Shown: positions 26,091-35,503, counted from the stretch's first letter. The stretch: DNA of 64,000 bases from Gluconacetobacter tumulicola (GCF_014174215.1 NZ_JABEQL010000006.1:1-64000), one strand, 5' to 3'. Notes: a model not told the origin generated them from the letters alone. Numbers and translations are program-made.

Positions 26091-27577
26091 GAACCGGTCC
26101 CGCGTCCACGGATCGGCTGGCCGGGAAAGGCGTCCGTGACCAGCTGCCCGTCGGCGATGACGCGGCTGCCGTTGACGAACAGGTGCCGCACGCCCTCGGC
26201 ATGGCGGTTCATCGCCATGAATTCGGCGCGGTCGGTGATCGTTTCCACATCGAAGACGACCAGATCCGCGTCGCATCCTTCCTGCACGCGGCCCTTGCGG
26301 CGCATGGCGGGCACGCTGGCCTCCAGAATCCCGGCGGGGCCCAGCGAGCAGCGCCGCATGGCTTCGCGCAGCGAGACCTTGCCACGTTCGCGCAGATATT
26401 CGCGCAGGAAGCGCGTGAACGTGCCGGACGAGCGCGGATGCGATGCGGCTTGCTCGGGCAGCGGCCAGGCGTCGCCTTCATAGATCGTCCCGTCCGGCAT
26501 GGTCCACGGCATGGCGTCCGAGGCAATGATCCCACCGGGATAAAGAACGGAAAGATCCAGGAGTTCCCGCGCCTCGGGATCGGTTTCGGTATCCAGGAAA
26601 TGCCACAGCACCAGAGATTCCGGCCGCGCCTGGCCTGCCGCGAGCAGTTCGTCGCGGTCCCTGATACGGTGTCCGCCGTCGACGAACTGGATGGCGGTGT
26701 ACGGGTTGCCCGTGCGCTCGGTAAAGGCCGGATCGGCGAAGAAGGGCGCGCCGACCACCGTGGAGCCTGTGCCGTAGGGATAGGCCTCGACCGTGATCGG
26801 CAGGCCCTGGGCCTGGGCCTTGGCGACGATTTCGGCCGCGCGGCGCACGTCGCGCAGGCTGGTGCTGTTGAAATGGCAGATATGCATATGCGCGCCGGTT
26901 GCCCCTGCATAGCCTATCAGCCGCGTGTAGGCATCGATCGAACTGCGCGGATCGATATTCGAGGAGTAGGCGATGTGCGTGTAGGTCGGCACGTCGTGCC
27001 GGGCGGCGAGCGCACAGAGTTCCACGATCTCCTTGGCACCGGCGCCGGGCAGGTAGGCATGCGGGATGCCGATGCCGATCCCGCCTTCGGCCAGCCCGGA
27101 CTCGACCATCGCGAGGATCGCGGCAAGATCGCGGTCAGTCGCCGTTTCCTGGCTCCAGCGCGGATCGTCGAAGCAGCGCCCCATGAAGGACAGCGACGGT
27201 TCCAGCGGACGGCCGATCATCACGGCGATCCGCGCGAATGCCCACGCCACCGACGCTCCGTAATTGAGTACCCGGCGCGCGGCCTTCTGCCGATCGTACC
27301 ACGCGCCGATCGGCAGGATGCCGACTTCGAGTTCCAGGCTGCTGGTAACGCCGTCGAAGGCCTGCATGCGGTCGGCCGCCAGAGACTGGCCATGGGCGTG
27401 AATGTCGATGAAGCCCGGCGCCACCACCAGCCCCCGCGCGTCGATCTCCACCGCCGCGTCGCCCGTCACATGGCCGACGCGTTCGATCACGCCGGAACGG
27501 ATCGCGAGATCGCCGGGGGATTCGAGCCCGGTTTCCGGATCGACGAGCAGCCCGCCCCGAATGATCGTGTCATACAT
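26087..27577 (-). CDS. N-acyl-D-amino-acid deacylase (D-aminoacylase) family amidohydrolase
   Basis: This 496-residue member of the amidohydrolase superfamily (amidohydro_3) releases D-amino acids from N-acyl-D-amino acids in characterised relatives. The N-terminal beta-sandwich opens with YDTIIRGGLLVDPETG. The metal motif is APGFIDIHAHG, where typical D-aminoacylases have HxHxD. ICHFNS and IIASDAMPWTMP sit at positions of later metal or catalytic residues. The C-terminal GCDADLVVFD and NGSRVI are typical. The HAHGQS variation and low motif match leave room for a different N-acyl or cyclic amide substrate. AAAGGAAC precedes the ATG, and the gene overlaps its neighbours on both sides. Confidence 0.78.
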   Translation of the reverse strand: MYDTIIRGGLLVDPETGLESPGDLAIRSGVIERVGHVTGDAAVEIDARGLVVAPGFIDIHAHGQSLAADRMQAFDGVTSSLELEVGILPIGAWYDRQKAARRVLNYGASVAWAFARIAVMIGRPLEPSLSFMGRCFDDPRWSQETATDRDLAAILAMVESGLAEGGIGIGIPHAYLPGAGAKEIVELCALAARHDVPTYTHIAYSSNIDPRSSIDAYTRLIGYAGATGAHMHICHFNSTSLRDVRRAAEIVAKAQAQGLPITVEAYPYGTGSTVVGAPFFADPAFTERTGNPYTAIQFVDGGHRIRDRDELLAAGQARPESLVLWHFLDTETDPEARELLDLSVLYPGGIIASDAMPWTMPDGTIYEGDAWPLPEQAASHPRSSGTFTRFLREYLRERGKVSLREAMRRCSLGPAGILEASVPAMRRKGRVQEGCDADLVVFDVETITDRAEFMAMNRHAEGVRHLFVNGSRVIADGQLVTDAFPGQPIRGRGTGS

Positions 27578-28907
27578 GCTCTGTTCCTTTTGCGATCTGC
27601 CAACGCAGCGTATCGCCTTCCTGCTCGAAATGTGTGCCGAACGACCGGGACAGCGCCTGAAGCCGCCCGAGGATCGACGATGCGTGCTCGCCCGTTGCCA
27701 GGCGCGGCACGCCACGTCGGTGCGGCGGGCCGCCCAATCCCAGTTCCACCGGATGGATGGTCATGGAGGTCACGCCGCCCGGCCCGAACTCGCAGACCGG
27801 CATTACCGTTTCCCAGAACCGGCTTTCCGCCGGGAAGCCCTTTGTGTCGGCCTCGGTCCGCAGGCGGTAGACATGGGCGGGCGTCAGGTCCGGGCTTGCG
27901 CGGAAACGGCGGTAGGAATCGGCCGGCAGGCGCGGGACGAGTTCGTTCTGGCCGATGAAATTGCCAAGGCTGTAGAAAATCGGCCGCTCCCTGTAGATCT
28001 CGATGCCACGCAGGAGATGCGGCCCGTGCCCTGCTACCAGGTCGGCCCCTGCGTCGATCGCCGCATGGGCGAATTCCACCAGGAACTCGGCAGGGATTTC
28101 GGGGTCCATTTCTCCGACGGCGTTGTAGCCGACCTCATGGGCATGCAGGCTGACCACCACCAGGTCCGAGACCAGCCGTGCCTCCTTCACCCAGCGGGCG
28201 ATGTCCGCCATGTCCTCGGCGTTGGCGGTGGTCCTGATCCTGGGCGCCGGGGCGGCGCGGAAATTCATCCCGCCGAGCGGCAGGATGTCTTCCGACGCGG
28301 GCGGGAAGCCGAAGCCGAGCCGGATCGTCGTCTTGCGGATCGATTCCAGGCCCAGTTGCTCCGCGATTTCCCGCAGAGTCGCCATCTGCGGCGGCGTCAC
28401 CTCGTACACGGCTGCGTGTCGCAGGGGGTTCGGCCCTGGCCGCCCCTGCATCGCGTCCGTCTGTGCCGCCGCCTCCTGCCCGGTGGAGAAAGTTGCGGTG
28501 CAGGACAGCAACGACACGGTGCCTTCGGGACGTGTGCAGTAGACGGGCATGCGTGCCCGCGTCAGGGTTTCGCCGATCCCGGCATAGAGGATTTGCCGTG
28601 CGTCCAGCGCCGCGATCGCCTTGCGCAGTCCCGAGATGCTGTAGTCGAGGCTGTGGTTGGTCGCCGTGGCGAACAGGTCGAACCCCGCCTCGGCGAGTTC
28701 GTCGATCACCCAGGACGGCGCCCCGAAATGCGAGCCGCCGCTCTCGAGGGCCGGATCTCCTTCGAAATCGTTCGGCAGAACCTCCAGATTGGTAAAGGCG
28801 ATGTCCGAACTGCGGATCAGGTCGAACAGGGGGCTGATCGCGGGATCGGTCATGCTGTTGAGGCGGCGGAGTAGGATGCTGTCGCCGGTCAGGGCCAGGG
28901 TGGGCAT
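27570..28907 (-). CDS. CapA/PgsA-like metallophosphatase-fold protein
   Basis: This 445-residue protein is of the PGA_cap family (calcineurin-like fold), named for CapA of poly-gamma-glutamate capsule systems. Diagnostic segments are LALTGDSILLRRL at the N-terminus, FTNLEV, FATATNHSLDYSISGLR, VVVSLHAHEVGYN and a HGPHLLRG / YSLGNF pair. CapA proteins are usually membrane-anchored, but no signal peptide or membrane helix is visible from the ATG at 28907, so this one looks cytoplasmic. Capsule synthetase genes (capB, capC) are absent. It overlaps the deacylase gene by 8 bp and is therefore more likely a catabolic phosphoesterase or hydrolase than a capsule gene. Confidence 0.8.
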   Translation of the reverse strand: MPTLALTGDSILLRRLNSMTDPAISPLFDLIRSSDIAFTNLEVLPNDFEGDPALESGGSHFGAPSWVIDELAEAGFDLFATATNHSLDYSISGLRKAIAALDARQILYAGIGETLTRARMPVYCTRPEGTVSLLSCTATFSTGQEAAAQTDAMQGRPGPNPLRHAAVYEVTPPQMATLREIAEQLGLESIRKTTIRLGFGFPPASEDILPLGGMNFRAAPAPRIRTTANAEDMADIARWVKEARLVSDLVVVSLHAHEVGYNAVGEMDPEIPAEFLVEFAHAAIDAGADLVAGHGPHLLRGIEIYRERPIFYSLGNFIGQNELVPRLPADSYRRFRASPDLTPAHVYRLRTEADTKGFPAESRFWETVMPVCEFGPGGVTSMTIHPVELGLGGPPHRRGVPRLATGEHASSILGRLQALSRSFGTHFEQEGDTLRWQIAKGTEHV

Positions 28908-28950
28908 GGGGTATTCCGCTTTCGTGATCCGGTTCCGTGGTCGACCGCCG

Positions 28951-31350
28951 TCAGAAATCGATGCCGAAGCGCCCACCGACGAAGCGGGGTTCGCCGGAGA
29001 TGCCCGTCAGCACCGTCGTCGCGGCCACGCTCACCACGTCGATGTAATGGCGGTTCGTCAGGTTCGAGGCATAGGCAGTCACGAACCAGCGACTGTTGAC
29101 GGGCTTGAAGGTGACGCTCGCACCCAGCAGGAAATACGGAGGAACGACGTAGACGCCTGTCCCGCGTGGCTGCAGGCTGTCCTGCATGGTGCGATAGGAA
29201 TAATCCACCTCGAAATTCATCATGTAATGGCCCCAGAATGGCCTCGTGTCATAGGACGCCATGCCGCTGAGCGTCAGCTTCGGCAGGCCCATGTCGGCGC
29301 CGCCATAATCGGTATAGACCGGCGTATAGACCCCGGTGACCGCGTAGCCGGCGGACACCGCAGCGCTGTTGACCTGCTGATAATCCGTGTATTTGCTGCG
29401 TAGATAACCGAAGTTCTGCGACAGGCTGAAGCCCCTGAGCGGATGGGCCTCGAGCTGGAACTCGGTTCCCCAGATCTCCGAATGGGGGATATTGACGTAG
29501 GAGCCATAGGTTCCCGGCGTCGGGCCCGTATAGGATTTCGGGTTGCCCGGGATCACGACGGTACCCAGGATCTGCTTGTCGTGGTAATCGTCATAGAATG
29601 CGGCCCAGTTCAGGCGCAGCCTGTGGTCGAAGAACTCCGTCTTCAGCCCTACCTCGTAGGCCAGCACCCATTCCGGTTTGAACGGCTTGATCTGGACGTC
29701 GGAGACGGTGGTGTTCGTCGTGAACCCGCCCGGCTTCACGCCCCGGGAGATGGTGAAATAAGCGAGGACATTGCGCGTGGCCTGGTAATTGATGCCGGTC
29801 TTGCCGGAAAGCTGGTTGGTGAGCGCTCCGTGCGTCCCGAAGGCATGCGACGTCCAGCATGACGGCGCGCCGCCGCACTGCGAGGCCGTGGTGCCGTAGT
29901 AATATTGCCTGATGTCATCGCCAACGAGCTGGCGGTCGTCGGTCTGGTGGCTCAGGCTGAAGGAGAGTTTCAGCTTGCGGGTTATGTCGTAGCCAAGGGT
30001 CGCGAACTGGCTGAAATTCTGCTCCGGCTGCTGATGCGTGCTGTCGCGGATCAGGCCGATATAGTCGGAAAGGTCAAACCAGTTCGATCCGTAGTTGCGG
30101 ATCCGGTTGTAGTACGTCCCAACCACCCAGTGGAACCGGTCGTGGAACAGCGGCCGGCCCTGAAGGCCCAGTTCCTGCGAGAACATGTTCGTCTGGGACA
30201 CGAAATAGGTGTCGCCCGAGCGGAATGTCAGGGCGTCGCGGTCGATATATTCGTGGCGCTGCTGCTGGGCGAAGGATGTGATGCCGTACAGCTTGGCAAA
30301 GCCGAAATCATGCTCGCCCTTCAACGTGATGTTCCAGTTCACGTCGTTGTTCGATGGGACGCTGTTGGGCGAGATGCCGAGCACTTTCGCATAGACCGGA
30401 TTGAGGCTCCAGCCGGTGGCGTAGATATTGGTGTCGCGCGGGGCGTTGCTGAGTTTCGAGAAATCCTGCAGCACGAAGCTCGTCGTCGCCTCCGAGCGAT
30501 CCAGGGACCAGTTGGCGATCAGGTCGATGTTGGTCTTCTCGTCCGGCTGCCAGGCCAGGCGCCCGCGGATCGCGCCGAAATTGGCATTGCCGATCTTCTG
30601 GCCGGTGGCGCGATTGAAGCGGAAGGCGCCACCTTCCATGTTCTCGCCCGCGATGCGGTACTGGAGCTTGTCCGTAATCGGACCGGATACGTAGACGACG
30701 GTCTTGCTCCGGTCCCGCGTGGCGATGTCCTCGGTGGCGCCGTAATGAAGCTGCTTCGTCGGCGCGTTGCTCTCGATACGGACCTCGCCGCCGGTGTCCC
30801 CCAGACCGTGGGTGAAGCCGACTGGTCCCGGCTCGGCGGCGACGCTCTGGACGTCGAACATCATGCCGCTGCTCATGGACGCGATCGGGAACGGAACACC
30901 GTCGAAATAGGTCAAGACGGACGGCATGTTGTTCTGTGTGTAGTCCTGGAGCCCGATTCCGCGAAGATAGAATGATGGCGCCGTACTGCCCCCTTCGGAC
31001 TGGACAGTAAGGTTCGGCACCACGCGGCCAAGGTCCATGACCGTATTGATATGGCGTTCGGCCAGGACCTGAGCGTCGAGATAGGTGGTCGAGGTCGCCT
31101 CGTGCTGCTGGGCGGTGAATTTGAAGGCGCGTCGCTGGGCCGTCACCGCGACCGTCTCGGCAGCGGAGTGAACGGCGGCGTTCCTTACCTTCGCGTGGGC
31201 TGGCTGGCTGGGGACGGCCCCGGCGGTCGCGACGGGCTTGGCCATATGCCGGGATCGGGCTGGCACCGTCTGCGCGTCAGCCGCGCAGACGGTGCCCAGG
31301 GCTGTGGCCAGGGAGAACGCCGCTTTCAGGCTCAGTCGAAAATCCCTCAT
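28951..31350 (-). CDS. TonB-dependent outer-membrane receptor
   Basis: This 799-residue outer-membrane protein has a Sec signal peptide (about residues 1-26, ending ADAQ). A TonB-box-like stretch ETVAVTAQRR lies near residue 68. The plug domain includes VVPNLTVQSEGG, FYLRGIGLQDY and RIESNA. The long beta-barrel ends in the typical terminal aromatic, GRFGIDF. It should carry a ligand too large or too scarce for porins into the periplasm, powered by TonB-ExbBD. It is the first catabolic gene after the RpiR regulator and is followed 43 bp later by the CapA-like gene, suggesting import of the compound the island degrades. GGAG lies 7 nt before the ATG. Confidence 0.88.
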   Translation of the reverse strand: MRDFRLSLKAAFSLATALGTVCAADAQTVPARSRHMAKPVATAGAVPSQPAHAKVRNAAVHSAAETVAVTAQRRAFKFTAQQHEATSTTYLDAQVLAERHINTVMDLGRVVPNLTVQSEGGSTAPSFYLRGIGLQDYTQNNMPSVLTYFDGVPFPIASMSSGMMFDVQSVAAEPGPVGFTHGLGDTGGEVRIESNAPTKQLHYGATEDIATRDRSKTVVYVSGPITDKLQYRIAGENMEGGAFRFNRATGQKIGNANFGAIRGRLAWQPDEKTNIDLIANWSLDRSEATTSFVLQDFSKLSNAPRDTNIYATGWSLNPVYAKVLGISPNSVPSNNDVNWNITLKGEHDFGFAKLYGITSFAQQQRHEYIDRDALTFRSGDTYFVSQTNMFSQELGLQGRPLFHDRFHWVVGTYYNRIRNYGSNWFDLSDYIGLIRDSTHQQPEQNFSQFATLGYDITRKLKLSFSLSHQTDDRQLVGDDIRQYYYGTTASQCGGAPSCWTSHAFGTHGALTNQLSGKTGINYQATRNVLAYFTISRGVKPGGFTTNTTVSDVQIKPFKPEWVLAYEVGLKTEFFDHRLRLNWAAFYDDYHDKQILGTVVIPGNPKSYTGPTPGTYGSYVNIPHSEIWGTEFQLEAHPLRGFSLSQNFGYLRSKYTDYQQVNSAAVSAGYAVTGVYTPVYTDYGGADMGLPKLTLSGMASYDTRPFWGHYMMNFEVDYSYRTMQDSLQPRGTGVYVVPPYFLLGASVTFKPVNSRWFVTAYASNLTNRHYIDVVSVAATTVLTGISGEPRFVGGRFGIDF

Positions 31351-31436
31351 TTCTAACTCCGTTGTTTGGAAGTGAAATATGTTGCTAAATCGAAACGTAT
31401 TCCGTACGGAGAGAGCCCTTGGGGGGACCTGATGCC

Positions 31437-32297
31437 TCAGGTCCCCGTGGCGATGCCGTCCACCTCGTCCAGCAGGCGTTCCACCTCGCTCAGGCGCTGC
31501 ACGGCGGCGCTGCCGATCGACTCTTCCAGCAGTGAGGCGAGGCAGTTCACCAACGTGATCGCGCAGCCGTAATTGTCGAAGATCCCCAACCCTTCGACCG
31601 AACAGCGCAGCGTCAGGACCGACGCGTCGGGGCTCGGTGGCTGGCCGGGATCCGTGATCTGCAGTGCTCTGGCACCCTGCTTTCTGGCTTCGCGAAGGAT
31701 ACGCGAGAGGATCGCGGGCCGGCGCCGGAACGCAAGCAGGACAACCAGATCGTCCTTGCCCATGTTCACGAGTTCCTCGCTGAGCGTCATTCCGGCCCTC
31801 GGTGCCAATGAGGCGCCGTCGCGCAGCAGGGAGAGCACGGCATGGAGATAGATCGCCACGACCGTGGAGTTCCGGTATCCCACAATCCAGATCCGGCGCG
31901 AGGTCTTTAGCAGCCGGACGGCTTCCGCCAGATCAGCGGGCGCGATATCCATCGCCGTGCGCCGCAGGTTCTGTGCCTCGTGCTCCGCGTAGGGCGCGAA
32001 GTCGAAGGACGCGGAATCGCGCCGGCTCTTTTTCCGCAAGGCGGTGAGCGGTGATCCCGCCGAGGCCCTGTCCCGCGCCTGGTTGTGGGCCTGCTGGTAG
32101 TTTGCATAACCCAGGCGGCGGAAGAACCGCGCCGCGGTCGGGTTGGAGACATCCGCCCGTGCCGCAAGCTCGCCGGCCGTGAATCCGGAGAAATTGCCGT
32201 TCATCTCCAGAAGCACGGCCGCCAGCTTCCGTTCGCCCGGAGAAAGCTCACCATGAACCCGCATGATCCTTACCTCTATGGGGGTGTCGTCTTCCAT
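31437..32297 (-). CDS. RpiR-family transcriptional regulator (HTH + SIS)
   Basis: This 286-residue regulator has an N-terminal RpiR helix-turn-helix (FTAGELAARADVSNPTAARFF at about residues 35-60 in two helices). A SIS domain follows (RRIWIVGYRNSTVVAIYLHA), which in relatives binds sugar phosphates or amino-sugar phosphates. It lies 86 bp upstream of the TonB receptor gene on the same strand and probably controls it and the genes beyond. I use the ATG at 32297; an in-frame GTG six codons earlier is the alternative. Short palindromes upstream are candidate self-regulation sites. Confidence 0.83.
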   Translation of the reverse strand: MEDDTPIEVRIMRVHGELSPGERKLAAVLLEMNGNFSGFTAGELAARADVSNPTAARFFRRLGYANYQQAHNQARDRASAGSPLTALRKKSRRDSASFDFAPYAEHEAQNLRRTAMDIAPADLAEAVRLLKTSRRIWIVGYRNSTVVAIYLHAVLSLLRDGASLAPRAGMTLSEELVNMGKDDLVVLLAFRRRPAILSRILREARKQGARALQITDPGQPPSPDASVLTLRCSVEGLGIFDNYGCAITLVNCLASLLEESIGSAAVQRLSEVERLLDEVDGIATGT

Positions 32298-32320
32298 CAC
32301 TGTCCGCTTATGCACTTTCT

Positions 32321-32356
32321 ATGAAACATGGTTTCCGTTCCGAATACAACATGAAA
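32321..32356. promoter_or_regulatory. Candidate RpiR operator palindromes upstream of rpiR
   Basis: Two adjacent A/T-framed palindromes lie 26-60 bp before the regulator's start: gaaacatggtttc (32323-32335, perfect 5+5 arms) and gaaaatgttttttc (about 32353-32366). A related half-site, gaaatatgttgc, lies before the TonB receptor gene (about 31374). RpiR proteins commonly bind GAAA/TTTC-type repeats. Autoregulation and control of the receptor are inferred. Confidence 0.4.
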
Positions 32357-32366
32357 ATGTTTTTTC

Positions 32367-32950
32367 TTTGAATCTTTCTCCTGTCGTTTTTGCTGGCGCT
32401 AGGGGCGAAACCCGGCAACGGTAGGGCAGGTAAGAAAATTGCCTGAACCTCCCAAAAGAACGACACGCCTTGAAAGGCGATGGCACTGTCGACTTGTGCT
32501 GAGGTCCGACCCGGAATTTTCATCGAGCACTGACCCAACTGGGGGATTGTTTCCCGTGTTGCCTGGGAGGGGTCAAGCTGTTGTTTGGGCCCCTTCTGGT
32601 TTTCGGTGAGGCGGAACTGGCCCGGAAGTGGCAGCGCCACTCAAGGACCCGCAGACCGGGATGGTTGGCCCGGCCCAATCTGCCCGAAAGCTGGATACGG
32701 ACCGAGATGTCGGATTGCGGATCGTGAGCGACGCGCTCTGGCAGACAGTGCAAGTGCGTCAGGACGAAATCGGGAGCCGTAGCCGGGCGATTGCCGAGGG
32801 TGTTGGATCGCCGCGAAGGCAAGGGAAATGGGACTCCTGTCGATATCCTCCGGGTTGTGTCGCCTGCTGGTCTGCTGGCTCTGCGCCGATCCGGAGCATA
32901 TGAGATAGAGGTGCTGCGCCCTGGGGGGGGCCGCAATCATGAATCACATC
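32367..32950. other. 584-bp stretch with no recognisable gene
   Basis: No frame in this interval gives a family motif, a good ribosome site or the GC3 pattern of the neighbouring genes. Several short open frames exist on both strands but look random. The sequence is patchy in composition and may be old mobile-element or gene debris separating the catabolic island from the hydrogenase locus. No transposase, tRNA or inverted terminal repeat was recognised. Confidence 0.5.
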
Positions 32951-32985
32951 AAAAACCCACGAAACCAGCAGGTTCGTGGGTTTTT
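32951..32985. terminator. Bidirectional intrinsic terminator upstream of hupT
   Basis: A 13-bp perfect inverted repeat (aaaaacccacgaa ... ttcgtgggttttt) encloses a short loop that can pair further. A-run and T-run flanks let it end transcripts from either strand. It insulates the hydrogenase locus from upstream transcription. Confidence 0.8.
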
Positions 32986-32989
32986 CGTG

Positions 32990-33020
32990 TTCGCACGCCA
33001 AGTCGGCCATAAAATATAAT
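32990..33020 (+). promoter_or_regulatory. Candidate sigma-70 promoter for hupT
   Basis: A perfect TATAAT (33015-33020) lies in an AT-rich patch immediately after the terminator and 120 bp before hupT. A weak -35 match (TTCGCA, 32990-32995) is 19 bp upstream of it. It is the best promoter candidate for hupTUV-hypF. Confidence 0.35.
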
Positions 33021-33140
33021 ACAATCAATCTCTTCGTAGGTCCAATCGGGTCTGAAGCTCCCCTTGGGGTAAACCCATCGAGTATATTCCATCCGGTTAT
33101 GGTATCCTTTCAGGGTCATGCTGATCTGAGGAAAGCGATC

Positions 33141-34499
33141 ATGACTGATGCGGTGCAGCCTACCGCTTCCAGGCCACTGGTTGATGACGACCAACTATGG
33201 CTGAGCGTCATGAACAAGATGGACGAGACCTGGGCCGAGCTGGTCGGGCAGCAGGTCGAGCTTGAACGCAAGAACGCCGAGCTTGAGGGCGCGCATGCCT
33301 TCATGGCCGGTGTGTTCGATTCCATGTCCGACGTGCTGGTGGCTTGCGATACTGCGCTGCGCGTTGTGCGTACCAACCAGGCGGCCGAGCGGCTGTTTCC
33401 CGGCGGTGCGGACGGGCTGGTGGGACGCCTGCTGACGGAGCTGGTCGATCCGCACTCTCCCACCACGGTAGCGGACGTCGCGAACACCATCGTCCGGAGG
33501 CAGCGTCTGGAGGACCGGGAATTTATCCTAGCGGCGGCGGGGGGGGCGATGCCTTTCGCGGTCAACGGCACCGTGTTATACGACGGGCGGGGGCGCCCGT
33601 CAGGCGTGGTTCTGGCGGCACGGCCGCTGGGCGAGCTGCGCCGCGCCTATACCGAACTGGACCGTGCGCATCGCAGTCTGAAAGACGCACAGGCCCAGTT
33701 GGTGCAGGCCGAAAAGATGGCGTCGCTGGGGCGGCTGGTGGCCGGGGTGGCGCATGAACTGAACAACCCGATTTCCTTCGTCTATGGCAACGCGCATACG
33801 CTGCGCCGTTTCACCAGGCGGCTGGAAGCCTATCTGGCGGCGGTCCATGCCGATCCGCGTGCGGCGGATTTCGCGCGGCAGCGCCAGGACCTGCGCATCG
33901 ACATGGTGCTGTCGGAGCTGGACGGGGCCCTGTCCGGTATCGTCGATGGCGCCGAGCGCGTGCGCGATATCGTGGCCGATCTGCGGCGCTTTTCCTCGGA
34001 CCGGCGCACGCCCGGCACGATATTCGACCTGGCGGACGTGGCGCGCACGGCGCTGGACTGGATCCTAGCCACCTGCGGGCGCCCGGTGACCGTCCATGCC
34101 GACCTCGACGGCGCCCTGGATGTCGATGGCCATGCCGGGCAGATGCAGCAGGTCATCATGAATCTGGTGCAGAATGCCGTGGACGCCATGGAGGGGAGCG
34201 ACAGCCCGACCCTCGACATCGCCGGCACCCGGCGGGGCGGGCGCGTGTGCCTGACCATCCGCGACAACGGCCCCGGTATCGCGCCCGAGATCATGGACCG
34301 GATCTTCGACCCGTTCTTCACCACCAAGCCGGTCGGCAAGGGCACCGGGCTGGGGCTTGCGATCTGCTATCGCATGGTGACCGAGCACGGGGGCATGCTG
34401 GCAGCGTCGCGTCATCCTGCGGGCGGGACGACGATGACACTGGACCTGCCGGCCTTCATGCCCGATGACGGACCGGGTAACAGCGGAGCGGAGGCCTGA
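33141..34499 (+). CDS. hupT: HupT sensor histidine kinase
   Basis: HupT is the soluble kinase that relays the H2 signal from HupUV to HupR. The 452-residue protein has a PAS domain (about 55-160, [19 protein letters not shown]), a HisKA segment with phospho-acceptor H205 in [18 protein letters not shown], and an HATPase domain with N-box [12 protein letters not shown]1 box DNGPGIAP and G2 box [10 protein letters not shown]. There are no membrane helices. The ATG at 33141 has GAGGAAAG just upstream. hupU begins 2 bp after the stop. In Rhodobacter capsulatus HupT phosphorylates HupR and so represses hydrogenase when H2 is absent. Confidence 0.92.
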   Translation: MTDAVQPTASRPLVDDDQLWLSVMNKMDETWAELVGQQVELERKNAELEGAHAFMAGVFDSMSDVLVACDTALRVVRTNQAAERLFPGGADGLVGRLLTELVDPHSPTTVADVANTIVRRQRLEDREFILAAAGGAMPFAVNGTVLYDGRGRPSGVVLAARPLGELRRAYTELDRAHRSLKDAQAQLVQAEKMASLGRLVAGVAHELNNPISFVYGNAHTLRRFTRRLEAYLAAVHADPRAADFARQRQDLRIDMVLSELDGALSGIVDGAERVRDIVADLRRFSSDRRTPGTIFDLADVARTALDWILATCGRPVTVHADLDGALDVDGHAGQMQQVIMNLVQNAVDAMEGSDSPTLDIAGTRRGGRVCLTIRDNGPGIAPEIMDRIFDPFFTTKPVGKGTGLGLAICYRMVTEHGGMLAASRHPAGGTTMTLDLPAFMPDDGPGNSGAEA

Positions 34500-34501
34500 G
34501 C

Positions 34502-35503
34502 GTGGCGTTTACGGTGCTATGGCTGCAATCGGGCGGATGCGGGGGGTGCACCATGTCCCTGCTGTGCACGGAATCGCCCGACCTGCTGACCACGCTGCGG
34601 GGGGCAGGGATCGAACTTCTGTGGCACCCTAGCCTGTCCGAACGTACGGGGGCCGAGGCGCGGGACCTGTTCGATGACATTCTGTGCGGCCGCCAGGCGC
34701 TGGATGCCCTGTGCGTCGAGGGGGCGATGCTGCGTGGGCCGGAGGGCACGGGCCGCTTTCACGTCCTGGCCGGGACGGAGCGCCCTGTGATCGACTGGGT
34801 GCGCGACCTGGCGGTGGTGGCGCGGCATGTGGTGGCGGTCGGCACCTGCGCGGCCTATGGCGGGGTGACGGCGGCCTCACCGAACATTCTGGACGCCTGC
34901 GGGCTGCAATTCGACGGATACTATCCAGGCGGCGCGCTGGGCACCGATTTCCGCGCGCGCGGCGGCCTGCCGGTGGTCAATGTCGCGGGCTGTCCCACCC
35001 ATCCGGACTGGGTGACCGAAACGCTGATGCTTCTGGCGCAGGGGGCGTTGGACGGTGACGGGTTGGATGCGTTCGGGCGCCCGCGTTTCTACGCCGACCA
35101 GCTTGTGCATCATGGCTGCACCCGCAACGAGTTCTATGAATACAAGGCCAGTGCCCTTCATCCCTCGGAACAGGGCTGCATGATGGAGCATATGGGCTGC
35201 ATCGGCACCCAGGCGCATGGCGATTGCAATACGCGGCTGTGGAACGGCGGCGGGTCGTGCACGCGCGGCGGCTATGCCTGCATCAACTGCACCGCCCCGG
35301 AATTCGAGGAACCCGGCCACCCCTTTGCCCGCACGCCCAAGATCGCGGGCATTCCCGTCGGCCTGCCCACCGACATGCCCAAGGCGTGGTTCGTGGCGCT
35401 GTCGTCGCTGGCCAAGGCGGCCACGCCGGATCGCCTGGCCCGCAATGCTGTCAGCGATCATCAGGTCGTCTCGCCGCCCTGCCGTACGCCGAAACGGCGG
35501 TGA
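34502..35503 (+). CDS. hupU: HupU, small subunit of the H2-sensing regulatory hydrogenase
   Basis: This is the electron-transfer subunit of the cytoplasmic sensor hydrogenase (group 2b). The 333-residue protein has the proximal-cluster motif SGGCGGCTMSLL at the very N-terminus and no Tat signal, as expected for a sensor that stays in the cytoplasm. Further cluster cysteines are in VGTCAAYGG, NVAGCPTHPDW and the C-terminal HHGC, GCMMEHMGC, CTRGGYACINC series. The GTG start directly follows hupT. About 200 bp separates it from hupV, filled mostly by a hairpin-rich repeat. It resembles HupS but lacks that protein's export signal and membrane tail. Confidence 0.92.
   Translation: MAFTVLWLQSGGCGGCTMSLLCTESPDLLTTLRGAGIELLWHPSLSERTGAEARDLFDDILCGRQALDALCVEGAMLRGPEGTGRFHVLAGTERPVIDWVRDLAVVARHVVAVGTCAAYGGVTAASPNILDACGLQFDGYYPGGALGTDFRARGGLPVVNVAGCPTHPDWVTETLMLLAQGALDGDGLDAFGRPRFYADQLVHHGCTRNEFYEYKASALHPSEQGCMMEHMGCIGTQAHGDCNTRLWNGGGSCTRGGYACINCTAPEFEEPGHPFARTPKIAGIPVGLPTDMPKAWFVALSSLAKAATPDRLARNAVSDHQVVSPPCRTPKRR

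Noticed and set aside
27570-28907. Poly-gamma-glutamate capsule synthesis
   Set aside because: No capB or capC partner, no signal peptide, and it sits inside a hydrolase operon.
32429-32442. GG-N10-GC match (aggtaagaaaattgcc) as a sigma-54 promoter for hupT
   Set aside because: Only the -12 half fits; it is ~700 bp from hupT and a strong terminator lies between.
32298-32950. IS21- or IS66-like debris before the hup locus
   Set aside because: A few phrases looked familiar, but no transposase motif or terminal repeat could be found.
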